From contig NC_046683.1 of assembly GCF_009870125.1 (NCBI RefSeq), positions 26,502,129 through 26,566,128 of the forward strand: a stretch of 64,000 nucleotides of DNA, written 5' to 3'. The DNA comes from Drosophila pseudoobscura (taxonomy: Eukaryota; Arthropoda; Insecta; Diptera; Drosophilidae). A program made the translations under genes and the position numbers. Positions 29,226-40,467 of this stretch are shown piece after piece (the first letter of the stretch is position 1; every line of letters starts with the position of its first letter). A model generated the notes under the pieces. It did no database searches, was not told the DNA's origin, and worked only from the letters and a program-made list of their open reading frames with translations.

Positions 29226-29353
29226 ATGTATCAGAACTTTCAGAGATAGAACTTATAGAGCGCTGCGTAGCCACAGAAAATTTATTTGTTACTTATGGCT
29301 ATAATAATAATCCGATCTGATAAAAATAAAACGAATAACACAAATAACGACAC
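29226..29353 (+). other. Intervening AT-rich sequence, no feature
   Basis: Between the two small DNA elements; nothing recognisable. The same DNA stands at 37375-37502 (inverted) and 58733-58860 (direct). Confidence 0.4.
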
Positions 29354-29356
29354 ATA

Positions 29357-29974
29357 CAGGCAGGCTCCGTTTTTCATTTACTTTTGCAGATTACGTTTTC
29401 AGCCAAAACGTTTCGTTTTCGTTTTAAGGTGCTCCACATATTTTTTTATCGATATGTTACATTTTGAAGTCCGAATTAAATTGGGCGGGAAACAGCTGTG
29501 CTCACCCAGATGTTCTGTTAAGCGCATGTTACAAGCACAGTCTGAGCTGTTACATGCACATTTGTGCTGTTATACGCAAAAATGTATTACTTGCCAACGT
29601 TCCGATAAACAAATCGGAATGCGTCAGCTGCTTACACCAAAACGAAATTTGTTGTTGCTGTGGCCAATTTTGTCCGAACCAAATTTGAGGTTGGGTTAAA
29701 ATAAAATTATTTATAAAGAAAGCACAAGTTAAATTACCCTGATATAGATATCAAGTTTATGTTAATGCATCAATAAGTCATCTATTTTTTTCCTTTTGCA
29801 ATTAAGGTTCGTTTTGTTGTATAAAAAGCAGTTTACTTTTCATTTCGTCAACGAAAATGTTTTCGTTTTGAAAACGAAGAAATCTTGCGGAATGGGAAAA
29901 AGAGAGCCCCAATTTATGTGATTTCAAAAGTAAATCGAAAAACTTTTGTGAAAGTGAAAAACGGAGCCTGGCTG
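29357..29974 (-). mobile_element. Non-autonomous DNA element, copy 2 (618 bp, opposite orientation)
   Basis: The same family as 28598-29222 in reverse orientation: it begins CAGGCAGGCTCCG and ends CGGAGCCTGGCTG. Flanking ATA at 29354-29356 and 29975-29977 is the target duplication. It shares the internal block with TATAACAGCACAAATGTGC and the subterminal AAGAGAGCCCCAATTTATG. Confidence 0.8.
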
Positions 29975-29977
29975 ATA

Positions 29978-30744
29978 ATGTCATTCTCTATAATTGTGCG
30001 TTTTTAATTTTCCCGTTGTAACCTAACGTGAAACGTAAAACCCGAACGTAAAATCTAACGCTACAACGCCTCTCCCAACATAGAATTATACAAATATTAT
30101 TCGTCATAAGTACTTCCTAACTGTAAGAACATCCCAGACATTATTCAAAGCCCTGGAAAATGCCAACGTAGTTACTAAGACACGCGCCGGCCCCAAAACC
30201 GCCGGTTAAACCCGCCTGGTCACGTGGTCTTTCCCCACCCCAAACCGAACGACCGATCGGATGCGTTTTCCCGGGTTCGTCGTCCGAGTTCACCAACCAC
30301 GGAAAGACGACAACGGCACAAATAAAGCTCAAAGAAGTCTTAGCATATGAAGACCCCACGAACGCTGACCAAACACACCAGGCCGTGCGAGCCCCCTCCC
30401 CACTACTCCAGACTACAGCGACGATCGAGTGCAATCGTCCGCCAAGTCCAAGTCCACCAAGTCGCCAAAATGCGAGTAAAACAATCCGGTGAACTTTTAT
30501 ACAGCGGCAGAAGGATAACCAGAGGATAACTTACGTAGAAGTCCCGAGTGCAGTCGTTGTACCAAATACTTACGTGGACAACCCGACCCCGAGCCTAGAC
30601 ACACTATAAATCTAAGAATCAGTGTTTAAGTGTTAAGAAGAGTAATAATAATGACAAAGAGAAATATCAGGTCAAGTACCCGAATAACATAAGCTGTAAA
30701 GGTTAATTTTAAATCGCCGAGACATTTCAAAACAATTGGCGTGG
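29978..30744 (+). other. Unidentified 0.77 kb segment upstream of the CR1 LINE
   Basis: A GC-richer block (30170-30480) with TACGT and CACGTG motifs and no supported ORF. It appears three times in the window (inverted at 35960-36750, direct at 59486-60260). At its right end the third copy has eight extra bases (TGGCGAGG after ATTGG). It could be a fragment of another element; I do not recognise it. Confidence 0.45.
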
Positions 30745-30970
30745 CAAATCTCTGGATTGCTTATACTCTCCCTCTCTGTGGACTTTTCTTTTGTGTCTCT
30801 GCTTTGGTGAGTTTACTGCTCGTTTTCTGCACTTCGTTGGATCATCTGCTTTGAATTATTGCTGCTGCAGCTGATTGTCTGGCTCGCTCTGCTGTCTGCT
30901 CTCCTACTTTACCTGCGATCTAACTCCGCTCTTTTATTATTCGTGCACAGTGATTCTACTGCTGTCAATA

Positions 30971-31963
30971 ATGGCAATCGTTTGTAGTGCAAAGAAATGT
31001 GAATTCGGTGGTGTTATCATTGGTGATTCATTTCTTAGCTGCTGGTTGTGCGACAATTTTGCCCACATAAAATGTGTTGGTGGTGGAAATTTTGGCCGGC
31101 TGAATGATCTAATCTCGAAACGCATGGGCCTGTCTTGGTCATGTCTGGCTTGTCGGGAGATTGAGGCCGAAATGCGCACATTTATGAGACAGACTCAAAC
31201 TGGGTTTCTGGATGTCCGGAAACAATTTGTTGCTCTCAACGAGAATTTTCTTGCCCTTGAATCACAGTTTCTTGGGCTCAAACTCTTGAGCGAATCGCCT
31301 AGACGGAAAATTCCGCATAATGATACCAATCTCTTGCAATCTAATCCGATTGGTACGCCTGCCTCCCACCTTTATCCATCGGCAGCATTTCCGTGTAGTC
31401 ATGCCACGCCGTTGTCTGTAAATTCGCCAACGGTGGCTCCGGAGTTCTTTACACCGAGCAATGTGGCCGTCACTTCTGACGCGGTGAGTGCTCCTAGTGC
31501 GGGTGTGCTGGTTGCTGACGACGTCTTGCCAACTCCTGCTCCAATTCCTGCTCCAATTCCTGCTCCAATTCCTGCTCCAATTCCTGCTCCAATTTCTGCT
31601 CCAATTCCTGCTACAACCATTGCTGCCAATTCCTCTGCCCTTGGACCGAGATTTCTTTTAGGAGTGGCTCCACCATCTCGATCTCGCTCGGGACTTCAAC
31701 TTAGAGCAGTGGTCCCTCGGAAAGCAGGATTTTGTTTCTCGTCTTATTCCTGAGGCTACAACAGAGGATGTTATATAGTTGTGACTAAATTTACATTTAA
31801 ACATAAGCGCAACATATCATCATTTAAAATTCTTCTCCCTGATTCTTTACTATCCAGTTCTCTAGAACCGTCAATATGGCCTGAGCACACAATTGTGCAT
31901 GAGTTCCTTCTCAAAGATTCGAACTCGAATCCAAGAATAACCGAACATGCTCCAAAAAACTGA
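30971..31963 (+). pseudogene. CR1 ORF1: PHD-type zinc finger protein, frame disrupted
   Basis: The ATG at 30971 (MAIVCSAKKC) is preferred over an upstream in-frame ATG at 30875 because the zinc finger begins right after it. The finger reads C...C-EFGG, CWLC, HIKC and WSCLAC, a PHD pattern; one expected Cys (CEFC in the third copy) is Gly here. A proline-rich linker contains six four-residue API(P/S) units. The C-terminal domain is spread over frames: WSLGKQDFVSRLIPEATTEDV in one, then VTKFTFKH...SSFKILLPD...WPEHTIVHEF back in the first, ending at TGA 31961-31963. All copies share the two frame breaks. The stop overlaps the ORF2 ATG (TGATG). Confidence 0.75.
31535..31612 (+). repeat. 12-bp minisatellite in CR1 ORF1 (6 units)
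   Basis: Tandem CCTGCTCCAATT units encode Ala-Pro-Ile-Pro. Counts by translation are six here, eight in the right arm and five in the third copy. Confidence 0.85.
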
Positions 31964-33893
31964 TGTACTATTTTTCCATGCACTATCAGAACGTTCGCAG
32001 TTTGCTGGGAAAATTGCGTCAAATTCATACTAATAGCGCGTCCTTTGATTTCGATGCCATCGCGTTTACCGAAACCTGGCTTAACTCCTTTGTCAATGAT
32101 CATGAAATTTTCATTGATAGTTACACTATTTATAGAATGGACCGCCCATCTTTTGGAGGTGGGGTTCTGATTGCAGTTAAATCTGTTTTCTCATCTGAGT
32201 TATTCCCATTTAATAACATTCACGGAATTGAATTTGTTGCAGTCAAAGTTCGTGTTGGCTCCGCATTTTTCTATTTAACCTGCTCTTACATTCCTCCCAG
32301 GTCTGATGCTGAGCTTTACTTACACCACCTCTCAGCAATTAATATTGTTGTTTCTGCATTAGGGTGCCATGATCGAATTATTGTCATGGGGGACTTTAAC
32401 CTCCCATTTCTTTTTTGGCTGCCTTGTGATGACGCTAACCTGTTGTTTCCCAATTGCCATAATGACTTTATCAATGGGCTAACGGATAGTTCCCTTGTCC
32501 AAATTAATGCCGTTAAAAACATGAGGGACAGACTTCTTGACCTCGTTTTTGTTAACGATGGTTCTCTTGCTACGGTATCTAGAGCAAGTCCAATATCTCT
32601 CCCTGAAGATCCTTACCATCCAACTTTGTTGATATCACTGGAGTGTACACAATCTGGATGTGTTGACAGTTCCATGGCTCCTTGTCACATAAAGTGTTTT
32701 CGCAAAACAAACTTTATCGATTTAGATCTACATCTCTCGCGTGTTGATTGGTCGTTTCTTTATTCATTACCGAACATAGATGCAACTGTTAACTCGTTTT
32801 ATAGTTCTATTTACTCCGCCCTAAATACGTTTGTTCCAGATATCACTGTACCTGTATCGTCCAAGCCTCCTTGGTTCTCCAAGTATTTATCATACTTAAA
32901 AAATAATAAATCCCGGCTCTATAAAAAGTACCAGAAGTCGGGCTCCACGTTGGCTTTAGCTCTATACTCCTCCGCTCGCTCTCTGTTCCTTGCCGTCAAT
33001 AGTCAGTGTTATAATCATTACCTTTCACAATGTAGTAGAAACTTTCGTAGTGATCCTAAAAAATTCTATTCGTTCGTTAACTCTAAGCGCAAGTCAAACG
33101 TTTTTCCCCCGTCCCTTCATTACCAGAACAAAACAGAAGCTTCTGCTGTTGGTATTGCAAATTTATTCGCTAACTTTTTCCAAACAACGGACTCGTCTCA
33201 TATTTACAACGCATCCACTCCGTATCCGTACCACCTACCTCAAGCTAACAGCATTTTTCTGCCCATTTTCGAGGACAGCGTTGTGCTGGAAGGTTTGTCA
33301 TCTATGGACATATCGTTTTCTGCGGGTCCAGATAAGGTACCAAGTTGCATCTTAAAACACTGTGCCCAGTCCCTTTGCAAACCCTTGACCTTTCTCTTCA
33401 ACCTCTCCTTGGAACAGTCTTGTCTCCCAGTAATTTGGAATGAGTCCTATATCATTCCGCTTCACAAAAAAGGTTCAAGATCAAACATTGAAAACTATCG
33501 TGGTATCGCAAAGCTTTCCGCCATCCCGAAGCTTCTTGAGTTCCTGGTCACCCGGCAACTTCAACATCTTTATTGCAGCTTGATATCTCCGTCGCAACAT
33601 GGTTTTTTCAGACATCGTTCAACATCGACTAACCTTCTTGAGTTTTCTAACCTAATCCACCGTGGTTTTCAAATTGGTTTGCAGACGGATGTAGTTTTTA
33701 CTGACTTCAGCAAGGCATTCGATTCTGTGAACCATGCTCTGCTTATTCACAAGCTCTCTCTATTAGGGTTCCCAACGAATCTTCTAGATTGGATTTTGTC
33801 CTATCTCTCTAACCGTACTCAACGTGTTTTGTTTTCTAACGTGTTGTCAAATACTGTTAATGTTACTTCAGGTGTGCCACAGGGAAGTCATCT
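31963..33893 (+). pseudogene. CR1 ORF2, copy 1, truncated in the RT
   Basis: The endonuclease has YQNVRSL, TETWL, GGGVLIAV, VMGDFN and YHPTLL motifs (residues 1-240). The RT starts near residue 430 with SAGPDKVPS, IIPLHKKG, NYRGIAKL, QHGFFRHRST, FTDFSKAFDSVNH and GVPQGSH, and then ends where the palindrome turns at 33893. YADD is therefore missing. DFSKAFDSVNH and the HKKG motif are typical of the CR1/Jockey side of LINEs. The frame is open throughout. Confidence 0.85.
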
Positions 33894-33896
33894 CGC
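32808..33896 (+). other. Loop of the palindrome and fold-back junction
   Basis: This is unpaired CR1 ORF2 sequence. At 33893 the CR1 frame (matching 63398 in the third copy) stops. Three bases, CGC (33894-33896), match neither side; from 33897 the sequence is the complement of 32807 backward. This is a single abrupt inverted junction with short filler. Confidence 0.85.
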
Positions 33897-34741
33897 GAAC
33901 TATAAAACGAGTTAACAGTTGCATCTATGTTCGGTAATGAATAAAGAAACGACCAATCAACACGCGAGAGATGTAGATCTAAATCGATAAAGTTTGTTTT
34001 GCGAAAACACTTTATGTGACAAGGAGCCATGGAACTGTCAACACATCCAGATTGTGTACACTCCAGTGATATCAACAAAGTTGGATGGTAAGGATCTTCA
34101 GGGAGAGATATTGGACTTGCTCTAGATACCGTAGCAAGAGAACCATCGTTAACAAAAACGAGGTCAAGAAGTCTGTCCCTCATGTTTTTAACGGCATTAA
34201 TTTGGACAAGGGATCTATCCGTTAGCCCATTGATAAAGTCATTATGGCAATTGGGAAACAACAGGTTAGCGTCATCACAAGGCAGCCAAAAAAGAAATGG
34301 GAGGTTAAAGTCCCCCATGACAATAATTCGATCATGGCACCCTAATGCAGAAACAACAATATTAATTGCTGAGAGGTGGTGTAAGTAAAGCTCAGCATCA
34401 GACCTGGGAGGAATGTAAGAGCAGGTTAAATAGAAAAATGCGGAGCCAACACGAACTTTGACTGCAACAAATTCAATTCCGTGAATGTTATTAAATGGGA
34501 ATAACTCAGATGAGAAAACAGATTTAACTGCAATCAGAACCCCACCTCCAAAAGATGGGCGGTCCATTCTATAAATAGTGTAACTATCAATGAAAATTTC
34601 ATGATCATTGACAAAGGAGTTAAGCCAGGTTTCGGTAAACGCGATGGCATCGAAATCAAAGGACGCGCTATTAGTATGAATTTGACGCAATTTTCCCAGC
34701 AAACTGCGAACGTTCTGATAGTGCATGGAAAAATAGTACAT
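33897..34741 (-). pseudogene. CR1 ORF2, copy 2: endonuclease only
   Basis: The frame starts at 34741 (MYYFSMHYQNVRS) and reads the whole endonuclease to residue 281, then runs across the junction into eight or so foreign codons and stops at 33863. Compared with copy 1 it differs by a Ser to Arg change after NGLTD. It has no RT and is not functional for retrotransposition. Confidence 0.8.
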
Positions 34742-35757
34742 CAGTTTTTTGGAGCATGTTCGGTTATTCTTGGATTCGAGTTCGAATCTTTGAGAAGGAA
34801 CTCATGCACAATTGTGTGCTCAGGCCATATTGACGGTTCTAGAGAACTGGATAGTAAAGAATCAGGGAGAAGAATTTTAAATGATGATATGTTGCGCTTA
34901 TGTTTAAATGTAAATTTAGTCACAACTATATAACATCCTCTGTTGTAGCCTCAGGAATAAGACGAGAAACAAAATCCTGCTTTCCGAGGGACCACTGCTC
35001 TAAGTTGAAGTCCCGAGCGAGATCGAGATGGTGGAGCCACTCCTAAAAGAGATCTCGGTCCAAGGGCAGAGGAATTGGCAGCAATGGTTGTAGCAGGAAT
35101 TGGAGCAGAAATTGGAGCAGGAATTGGAGCAGGAATTGGAGCAGGAATTGGAGCAGGAATTGGAGCAGGAATTGGAGCAGGAATTGGAGCAGGAGTTGGC
35201 AAGACGTCGTCAGCAACCAGCACACCCGCACTAGGAGCACTCACCGCGTCAGAAGTGACGGCCACATTGCTCGGTGTAAAAAACTCCGGAGCCACCGTTG
35301 GCGAATTTACAGACAACGGCGTGGCATGACTACACGGAAATGCTGCCGATGGATAAAGGTGGGAGGCAGGCGTACCAATCGGATTAGATTGCAAGAGATT
35401 GGTATCATTATGCGGAATTTTCCGTCTAGGCGATTCGCTCAAGAGTTTGAGCCCAAGAAACTGTGATTCAAGGGCAAGAAAATTCTCGTTGAGAGCAACA
35501 AATTGTTTCCGGACATCCAGAAACCCAGTTTGAGTCTGTCTCATAAATGTGCGCATTTCGGCCTCAATCTCCCGACAAGCCAGACATGACCAAGACAGGC
35601 CCATGCGTTTCGAGATTAGATCATTCAGCCGGCCAAAATTTCCACCACCAACACATTTTATGTGGGCAAAATTGTCGCACAACCAGCAGCTAAGAAATGA
35701 ATCACCAATGATAACACCACCGAATTCACATTTCTTTGCACTACAAACGATTGCCAT
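34741..35757 (-). pseudogene. CR1 ORF1, copy 2 (PHD-type, frame disrupted)
   Basis: The same organisation as 30971-31963, including the Gly in place of a zinc-binding Cys (CEFGG), the two frame breaks and the TGATG overlap with ORF2. It has two more API(P/S) units. It shares the derived Gly with copy 1 but not with copy 3. Confidence 0.75.
35091..35196 (-). repeat. 12-bp minisatellite in CR1 ORF1, copy 2 (8 units)
   Basis: AATTGGAGCAGG units on the plus strand, eight by translation of the minus strand, the longest of the three arrays. Confidence 0.85.
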
Positions 35758-35960
35758 TATTGACAGCAGTAGAATCACTGTGCACGAATAATAAAAGAGC
35801 GGAGTTAGATCGCAGGTAAAGTAGGAGAGCAGACAGCAGAGCGAGCCAGACAATCAGCTGCAGCAGCAATAATTCAAAGCAGATGATCCAACGAAGTGCA
35901 GAAAACGAGCAGTAAACTCACCAAAGCAGAGACACAAAAGAAAAGTCCACAGAGAGGGAG

Positions 35961-36750
35961 AGTATAAGCAATCCAGAGATTTGCCACGCCAATTGTTTTG
36001 AAATGTCTCGGCGATTTAAAATTAACCTTTACAGCTTATGTTATTCGGGTACTTGACCTGATATTTCTCTTTGTCATTATTATTACTCTTCTTAACACTT
36101 AAACACTGATTCTTAGATTTATAGTGTGTCTAGGCTCGGGGTCGGGTTGTCCACGTAAGTATTTGGTACAACGACTGCACTCGGGACTTCTACGTAAGTT
36201 ATCCTCTGGTTATCCTTCTGCCGCTGTATAAAAGTTCACCGGATTGTTTTACTCGCATTTTGGCGACTTGGTGGACTTGGACTTGGCGGACGATTGCACT
36301 CGATCGTCGCTGTAGTCTGGAGTAGTGGGGAGGGGGCTCGCACGGCCTGGTGTGTTTGGTCAGCGTTCGTGGGGTCTTCATATGCTAAGACTTCTTTGAG
36401 CTTTATTTGTGCCGTTGTCGTCTTTCCGTGGTTGGTGAACTCGGACGACGAACCCGGGAAAACGCATCCGATCGGTCGTTCGGTTTGGGGTGGGGAAAGA
36501 CCACGTGACCAGGCGGGTTTAACCGGCGGTTTTGGGGCCGGCGCGTGTCTTAGTAACTACGTTGGCATTTTCCAGGGCTTTGAATAATGTCTGGGATGTT
36601 CTTACAGTTAGGAAGTACTTATGACGAATAATATTTGTATAATTCTATGTTGGGAGAGGCGTTGTAGCGTTAGATTTTACGTTCGGGTTTTACGTTTCAC
36701 GTTAGGTTACAACGGGAAAATTAAAAACGCACAATTATAGAGAATGACAT
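35961..36750 (-). other. Unidentified segment, inverted copy
   Basis: Mirror of 29978-30744; nothing further recognised. Confidence 0.45.
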
Positions 36751-36753
36751 TAT

Positions 36754-37371
36754 CAGCCAGGCTCCGTTTTTCACTTTCACAAAAGTTTTTCGATTTACTT
36801 TTGAAATCACATAAATTGGGGCTCTCTTTTTCCCATTCCGCAAGATTTCTTCGTTTTCAAAACGAAAACATTTTCGTTGACGAAATGAAAAGTAAACTGC
36901 TTTTTATACAACAAAACGAACCTTAATTGCAAAAGGAAAAAAATAGATGACTTATTGATGCATTAACATAAACTTGATACCTATATCAGGGTAATTTAAC
37001 TTGTGCTTTCTTTATAAATAATTTTATTTTAACCCAACCTCAAATTTGGTTCGGACAAAATTGGCCACAGCAACAACAAATTTCGTTTTGGTGTAAGCAG
37101 CTGACGCATTCCGATTTGTTTATCGGAACGTTGGCAAGTAATACATTTTTGCGTATAACAGCACAAATGTGCATGTAACAGCTCAGACTGTGCTTGTAAC
37201 ATGCGCTTAACAGAACATCTGGGTGAGCACAGCTGTTTCCCGCCCAATTTAATTCGGACTTCAAAATGTAACATATCGATAAAAAAATATGTGGAGCACC
37301 TTAAAACGAAAACGAAACGTTTTGGCTGAAAACGTAATCTGCAAAAGTAAATGAAAAACGGAGCCTGCCTG
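36754..37371 (+). mobile_element. Non-autonomous DNA element, inverted copy of copy 2
   Basis: Ends CAGCCAGGCTCCG and CGGAGCCTGCCTG, flanked by TAT (36751-36753 and 37372-37374). It was carried by the inverted duplication, not inserted independently. Confidence 0.8.
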
Positions 37372-37505
37372 TATGTGTCGTTATTTGTGTTATTCGTTTT
37401 ATTTTTATCAGATCGGATTATTATTATAGCCATAAGTAACAAATAAATTTTCTGTGGCTACGCAGCGCTCTATAAGTTCTATCTCTGAAAGTTCTGATAC
37501 ATAAT

Positions 37506-38131
37506 CAGGCAGGCTCCGTTTTTCATTTACTTTTGCGGATTACGTTTTCAGCCAAAACGTTTCGTTTTCGTTTTAAGGTGTTCCATTTTTCACATATTTT
37601 TTTTATCGAAATGTTACATTTTGAAGTCCGAATTAAATTGGGCGGGAAACAGCTGTGCTCACCCAGATTTTCTGTTGAGCGCATGTTACAAGCACAGTCT
37701 GAGCTGTTACATGCACATTTGTGCTGTTATACGCAAAAATTTATTAATTGCCAACGTTCCGATAACCAAATCGGAATGCGTCAGCTGCTTACACCAAAAC
37801 GAAATTTGTTGTTGCTGTGGCCAATTTTTTCCGAGTCAAATTTTAGGTTGGGTTAAAATAAAATTATTTATAAAGAAAGCACAAGTTAACTTATCCTGAT
37901 ATAGGTATCAAGTTTATGTTAATGCATCAATAAGTCATCTATTTTTTTCCTTTTGCAATTAAGGTTCGTTTTGTTGTATTAAAAGCCGTTTACTTTTCAT
38001 TTCGTCAACGAAAATGTTTTCGTTTTGAAAACGAAGAAATCTTGCGGAATGGGAAAAAGAGAGCCCCAATTTATGTGATTTCAAAAGTAAATCGAAAAAC
38101 TTTTGTGAAAGTGAAAAACGGAGCCTGGCTG
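37506..38131 (-). mobile_element. Non-autonomous DNA element, inverted copy of copy 1
   Basis: Ends CAGGCAGGCTCCG and CGGAGCCTGGCTG, flanked by AAT (37503-37505 and 38132-38134). It has the same insertion point as 28598-29222. Confidence 0.8.
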
Positions 38132-38423
38132 AATATGTATGTATAAAACCAATCCTGTACATATGTATATAAGTTCATACTCAAGTGTATAATTATACCA
38201 TAGCGAGCTTAAGGCCTTAGTAGCTATAGCCCCATACCTTGTTAATGCCTAGTTTTAACTATTTATTAGCTTTATATAATAAGAAATAATAAACAATAAA
38301 AAAGTTTGGCTAGGCCGACAAGATGCGACACTGGAACTACTTTGTCAATTCAGGATTATCACTTAAGCTTTCCTTCGTCTTAGACTCGACGACTTCCACA
38401 TAAAACTCAGAGGAAAATTCAGT
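38132..38423 (-). other. Unidentified AT-rich segment, inverted copy
   Basis: Mirror of 28306-28597; no ORF or motif. Confidence 0.45.
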
Positions 38424-38447
38424 GTGTATGACCCGTCGCGGGAGTGT

Positions 38448-40467
38448 TTAGGTGGTTTTAAAGTCCCCGAGAATCGAGGTGTTTTTAGCATAGGCCAGCA
38501 GTTCCTGTGGCGTCCTTTTGGAGGCATCTTCCAGTGATGTCAGCACTGGGGCGCCCAGGTATCTAATCCTTGCCCTTGAGAGAGCCGGACAGTAGCAGAT
38601 GAGATGTTCCAGGGTTTCGGTTGCCCCAGGTTCATCACATTTCTTACAATTGTCTCTGTTGGTGATGCCTACCTTAGCTGCATGTGCAGCAGCCAGACAG
38701 TGACCAGTAAGTATTCCCACTAGCAATCTACAGTCTTTTCGTGGTAGGTGCAGTAGGCAGTGGCTGAGTTGTCATTGCGTTCCTTCCACATGATTTTCGA
38801 GGTTCTGCAGGCGGTGGTACTCCTCCACCTACTTCCGGTTTGTGATCCGGCCTGCTTTTCTAGATCGCTTTGCAGCTTTCTGAGGGAGACAGGCACGTTC
38901 TCGGTTCTCGTATTCGCCAGCCCGACGCCTTCCTTAGCTAGTACGTCCGCCGTCTCGTTCCCTTCGATGCCCTGGTGGCTGGGAATCCAGTAGATCCGCA
39001 CTGACTTTGTCGTACTTAGGGTATCTAGTGCCGCCCTGCTCGCCAAGACATTTCTGGAACTGACCGCGGACGACTGCATGAATCTTATCGCCGCTTGGCT
39101 GTCGACGAATAGGTTGACCGCATCGTGTGCTCGTTCTGTTAGGAGAGCGACCTCCGCTGCCTTCCCGATGGCAAAAACTTCTGCCTGGAATATGCTGCAT
39201 TGGTCCGGTAGCTTATACGACAGCCTTATCTCAGGGTCTGTACAGTATAGGCCCGCTCCTACTCCTCCGTCCATTTTGGAGCCGTCAGTATATATATTGA
39301 GGTGCTCCGTTTGGTCTCTTCCGATTTTCCAGTCTTCAGGTCCCAAAGATGCAGTTGTTTTTACGTCGAGGCATGTTTGGGGGGTCATGTAATCAGTTGA
39401 TCTGTTCATTGGCGACATATTTCCTGAAGCGATGAGGCGTTGTGCTGCCTTTCCTGCAGTCAGACGGGCGTGGATGTCTAGGGGTTCGATTTCAAGTAGG
39501 GTTTCGAGTGCTTTTGTTGGGGTTGACCTCAGCGCCCCTGTAATACAGAGCAAAGCCTGTCGCTGAGTCCTTTCCATAAGCTTATGATACGTTTTCTTTC
39601 CAGTAGCTTGCCACCACACTAAGACTCCATACAGCAGAGTTGGTCGCACCACCGAGATGTAAATCTAATGCATTAGAGCCGGAGACAGGCCCCATGTGCT
39701 GCTGAGCATCTTCTTGGATGCATAAAGCGCAATGGTGCCCTTATTCACCCTTTCCAGTACATTGGGTTTCCATGCCAGTTTACTATCCAGTACTGTGCCC
39801 AGGTATTTGACTTGTGTTTTTAGGGTTAGCCTAGTTTGATTGATCTTCGGGGGGTCCATATCGGTACCTTGTACCTCTTGGTAAAGAAGATGAGGTCCGT
39901 CTTGTCCGCGTTGATACTGAGTCCTACCTCTTCCGCCCACTCACGTATCTCCCTGAGGGTACGTTCCATTATGGAGCTGAGGGTCGATGGACATACACCC
40001 GTAATAAGTATGCTGTTATTTTTGGGGCCTCCCTTTCAAATCTCGTAATGAGGTCGTCGACCACCAAATTCCACAGTAGGGGCGACAGGACTCCACCTTG
40101 AGGTGTGCCTCTGTGTGCCCCCTTTACCATGGAAGCAGTGCCTCGCTCCGATTGCACCCGTCTACAACTTAGGAGGTTTTTGAGCCAGACGTTGGTTGCA
40201 GGGTGTATGTTATTCGCTTCTAGGCGACTTGTTATTGCGGTTGTTGCCACGTTGTTGAATGCTCATGAGATGTCTACAAATGCTCCCAAAGCATACTTTT
40301 TGTTGTGAAGCGCGCTCTCGATGGTGGCTACTAGCGAGTGTAGTGCCGTCTCCACTGATTTCCCCTTGGTGTAGGCGTGATGGTTTGTTGACATCAGTCC
40401 CTCTACCTCATTCCTGATGTGCAAATCCAACAGCTTTTCTAGTGTTTTTAGTATAAAGGAGGTAAGG
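38448..40467 (-). pseudogene. LOA-C' ORF2, 3' part (RT end, RNase H, CCHC)
   Basis: Frames at 40250-39969, 39940-39665, 39652-38720 and 38726-38448 together cover the TPQGG region to the C-terminus. YADD is deleted (about 40015), as in LOA-B and LOA-C. RNase H is complete (IYTDGS, QAEVFA, FVDSQAA, SHQGIEGNE). The terminal zinc motif keeps CKKC here. A TGA at about 40263 breaks DISGAF, a change shared with LOA-B. Confidence 0.78.
40464..40467 (+). repeat. 4-bp target-site duplication of the LTR element (left)
   Basis: AAGG, repeated at 47568-47571. The uninterrupted LOA copies read GGTAAGGCTTATC once. Confidence 0.8.

Larger units (their letters stand above)
5750..32807 (+). repeat. Left arm of a giant imperfect palindrome
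   Basis: Everything from LOA-A to the CR1 endonuclease recurs as reverse complement at 33897 to about 57260. Pairs: 32807 with 33897, the channel start 7437 with 55569, the spacer with 49089-51107. The left arm alone has LOA-N and one extra [LOA + spacer] unit. Confidence 0.9.
30745..33893 (+). mobile_element. CR1-clade LINE, copy 1, cut at the fold-back junction
   Basis: A pyrimidine-rich leader is followed by a PHD-type ORF1 and an endonuclease-RT ORF2 of CR1 type. ORF2 breaks off at GVPQGSH, where the sequence turns into its own reverse complement. The 5' boundary is approximate. The longer copy at 60.26-64.0 kb shows what follows. Confidence 0.8.
33897..35960 (-). mobile_element. CR1-clade LINE, copy 2 (right arm), 3'-truncated by the fold-back
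   Basis: Inverted copy of 30745-32807: leader, ORF1 and the endonuclease part of ORF2. The 5' boundary is approximate. It has no RT. Confidence 0.8.

Noticed and set aside
29286..29699. 137-codon ORF over the small DNA element
   Set aside because: Crosses the element boundary, is low in complexity and overlaps the terminal inverted repeat; there is no transposase motif.
31399..31629. Antisense Gly/Ala/Ile-repeat protein
   Set aside because: Arises from the reverse reading of the 12-bp minisatellite in CR1 ORF1; no independent support.
28598..38131. CRISPR-like or satellite repeats from the recurring 620-bp blocks
   Set aside because: The repeats are DNA elements with inverted termini and target duplications, multiplied by segmental duplication; there is no spacer pattern.
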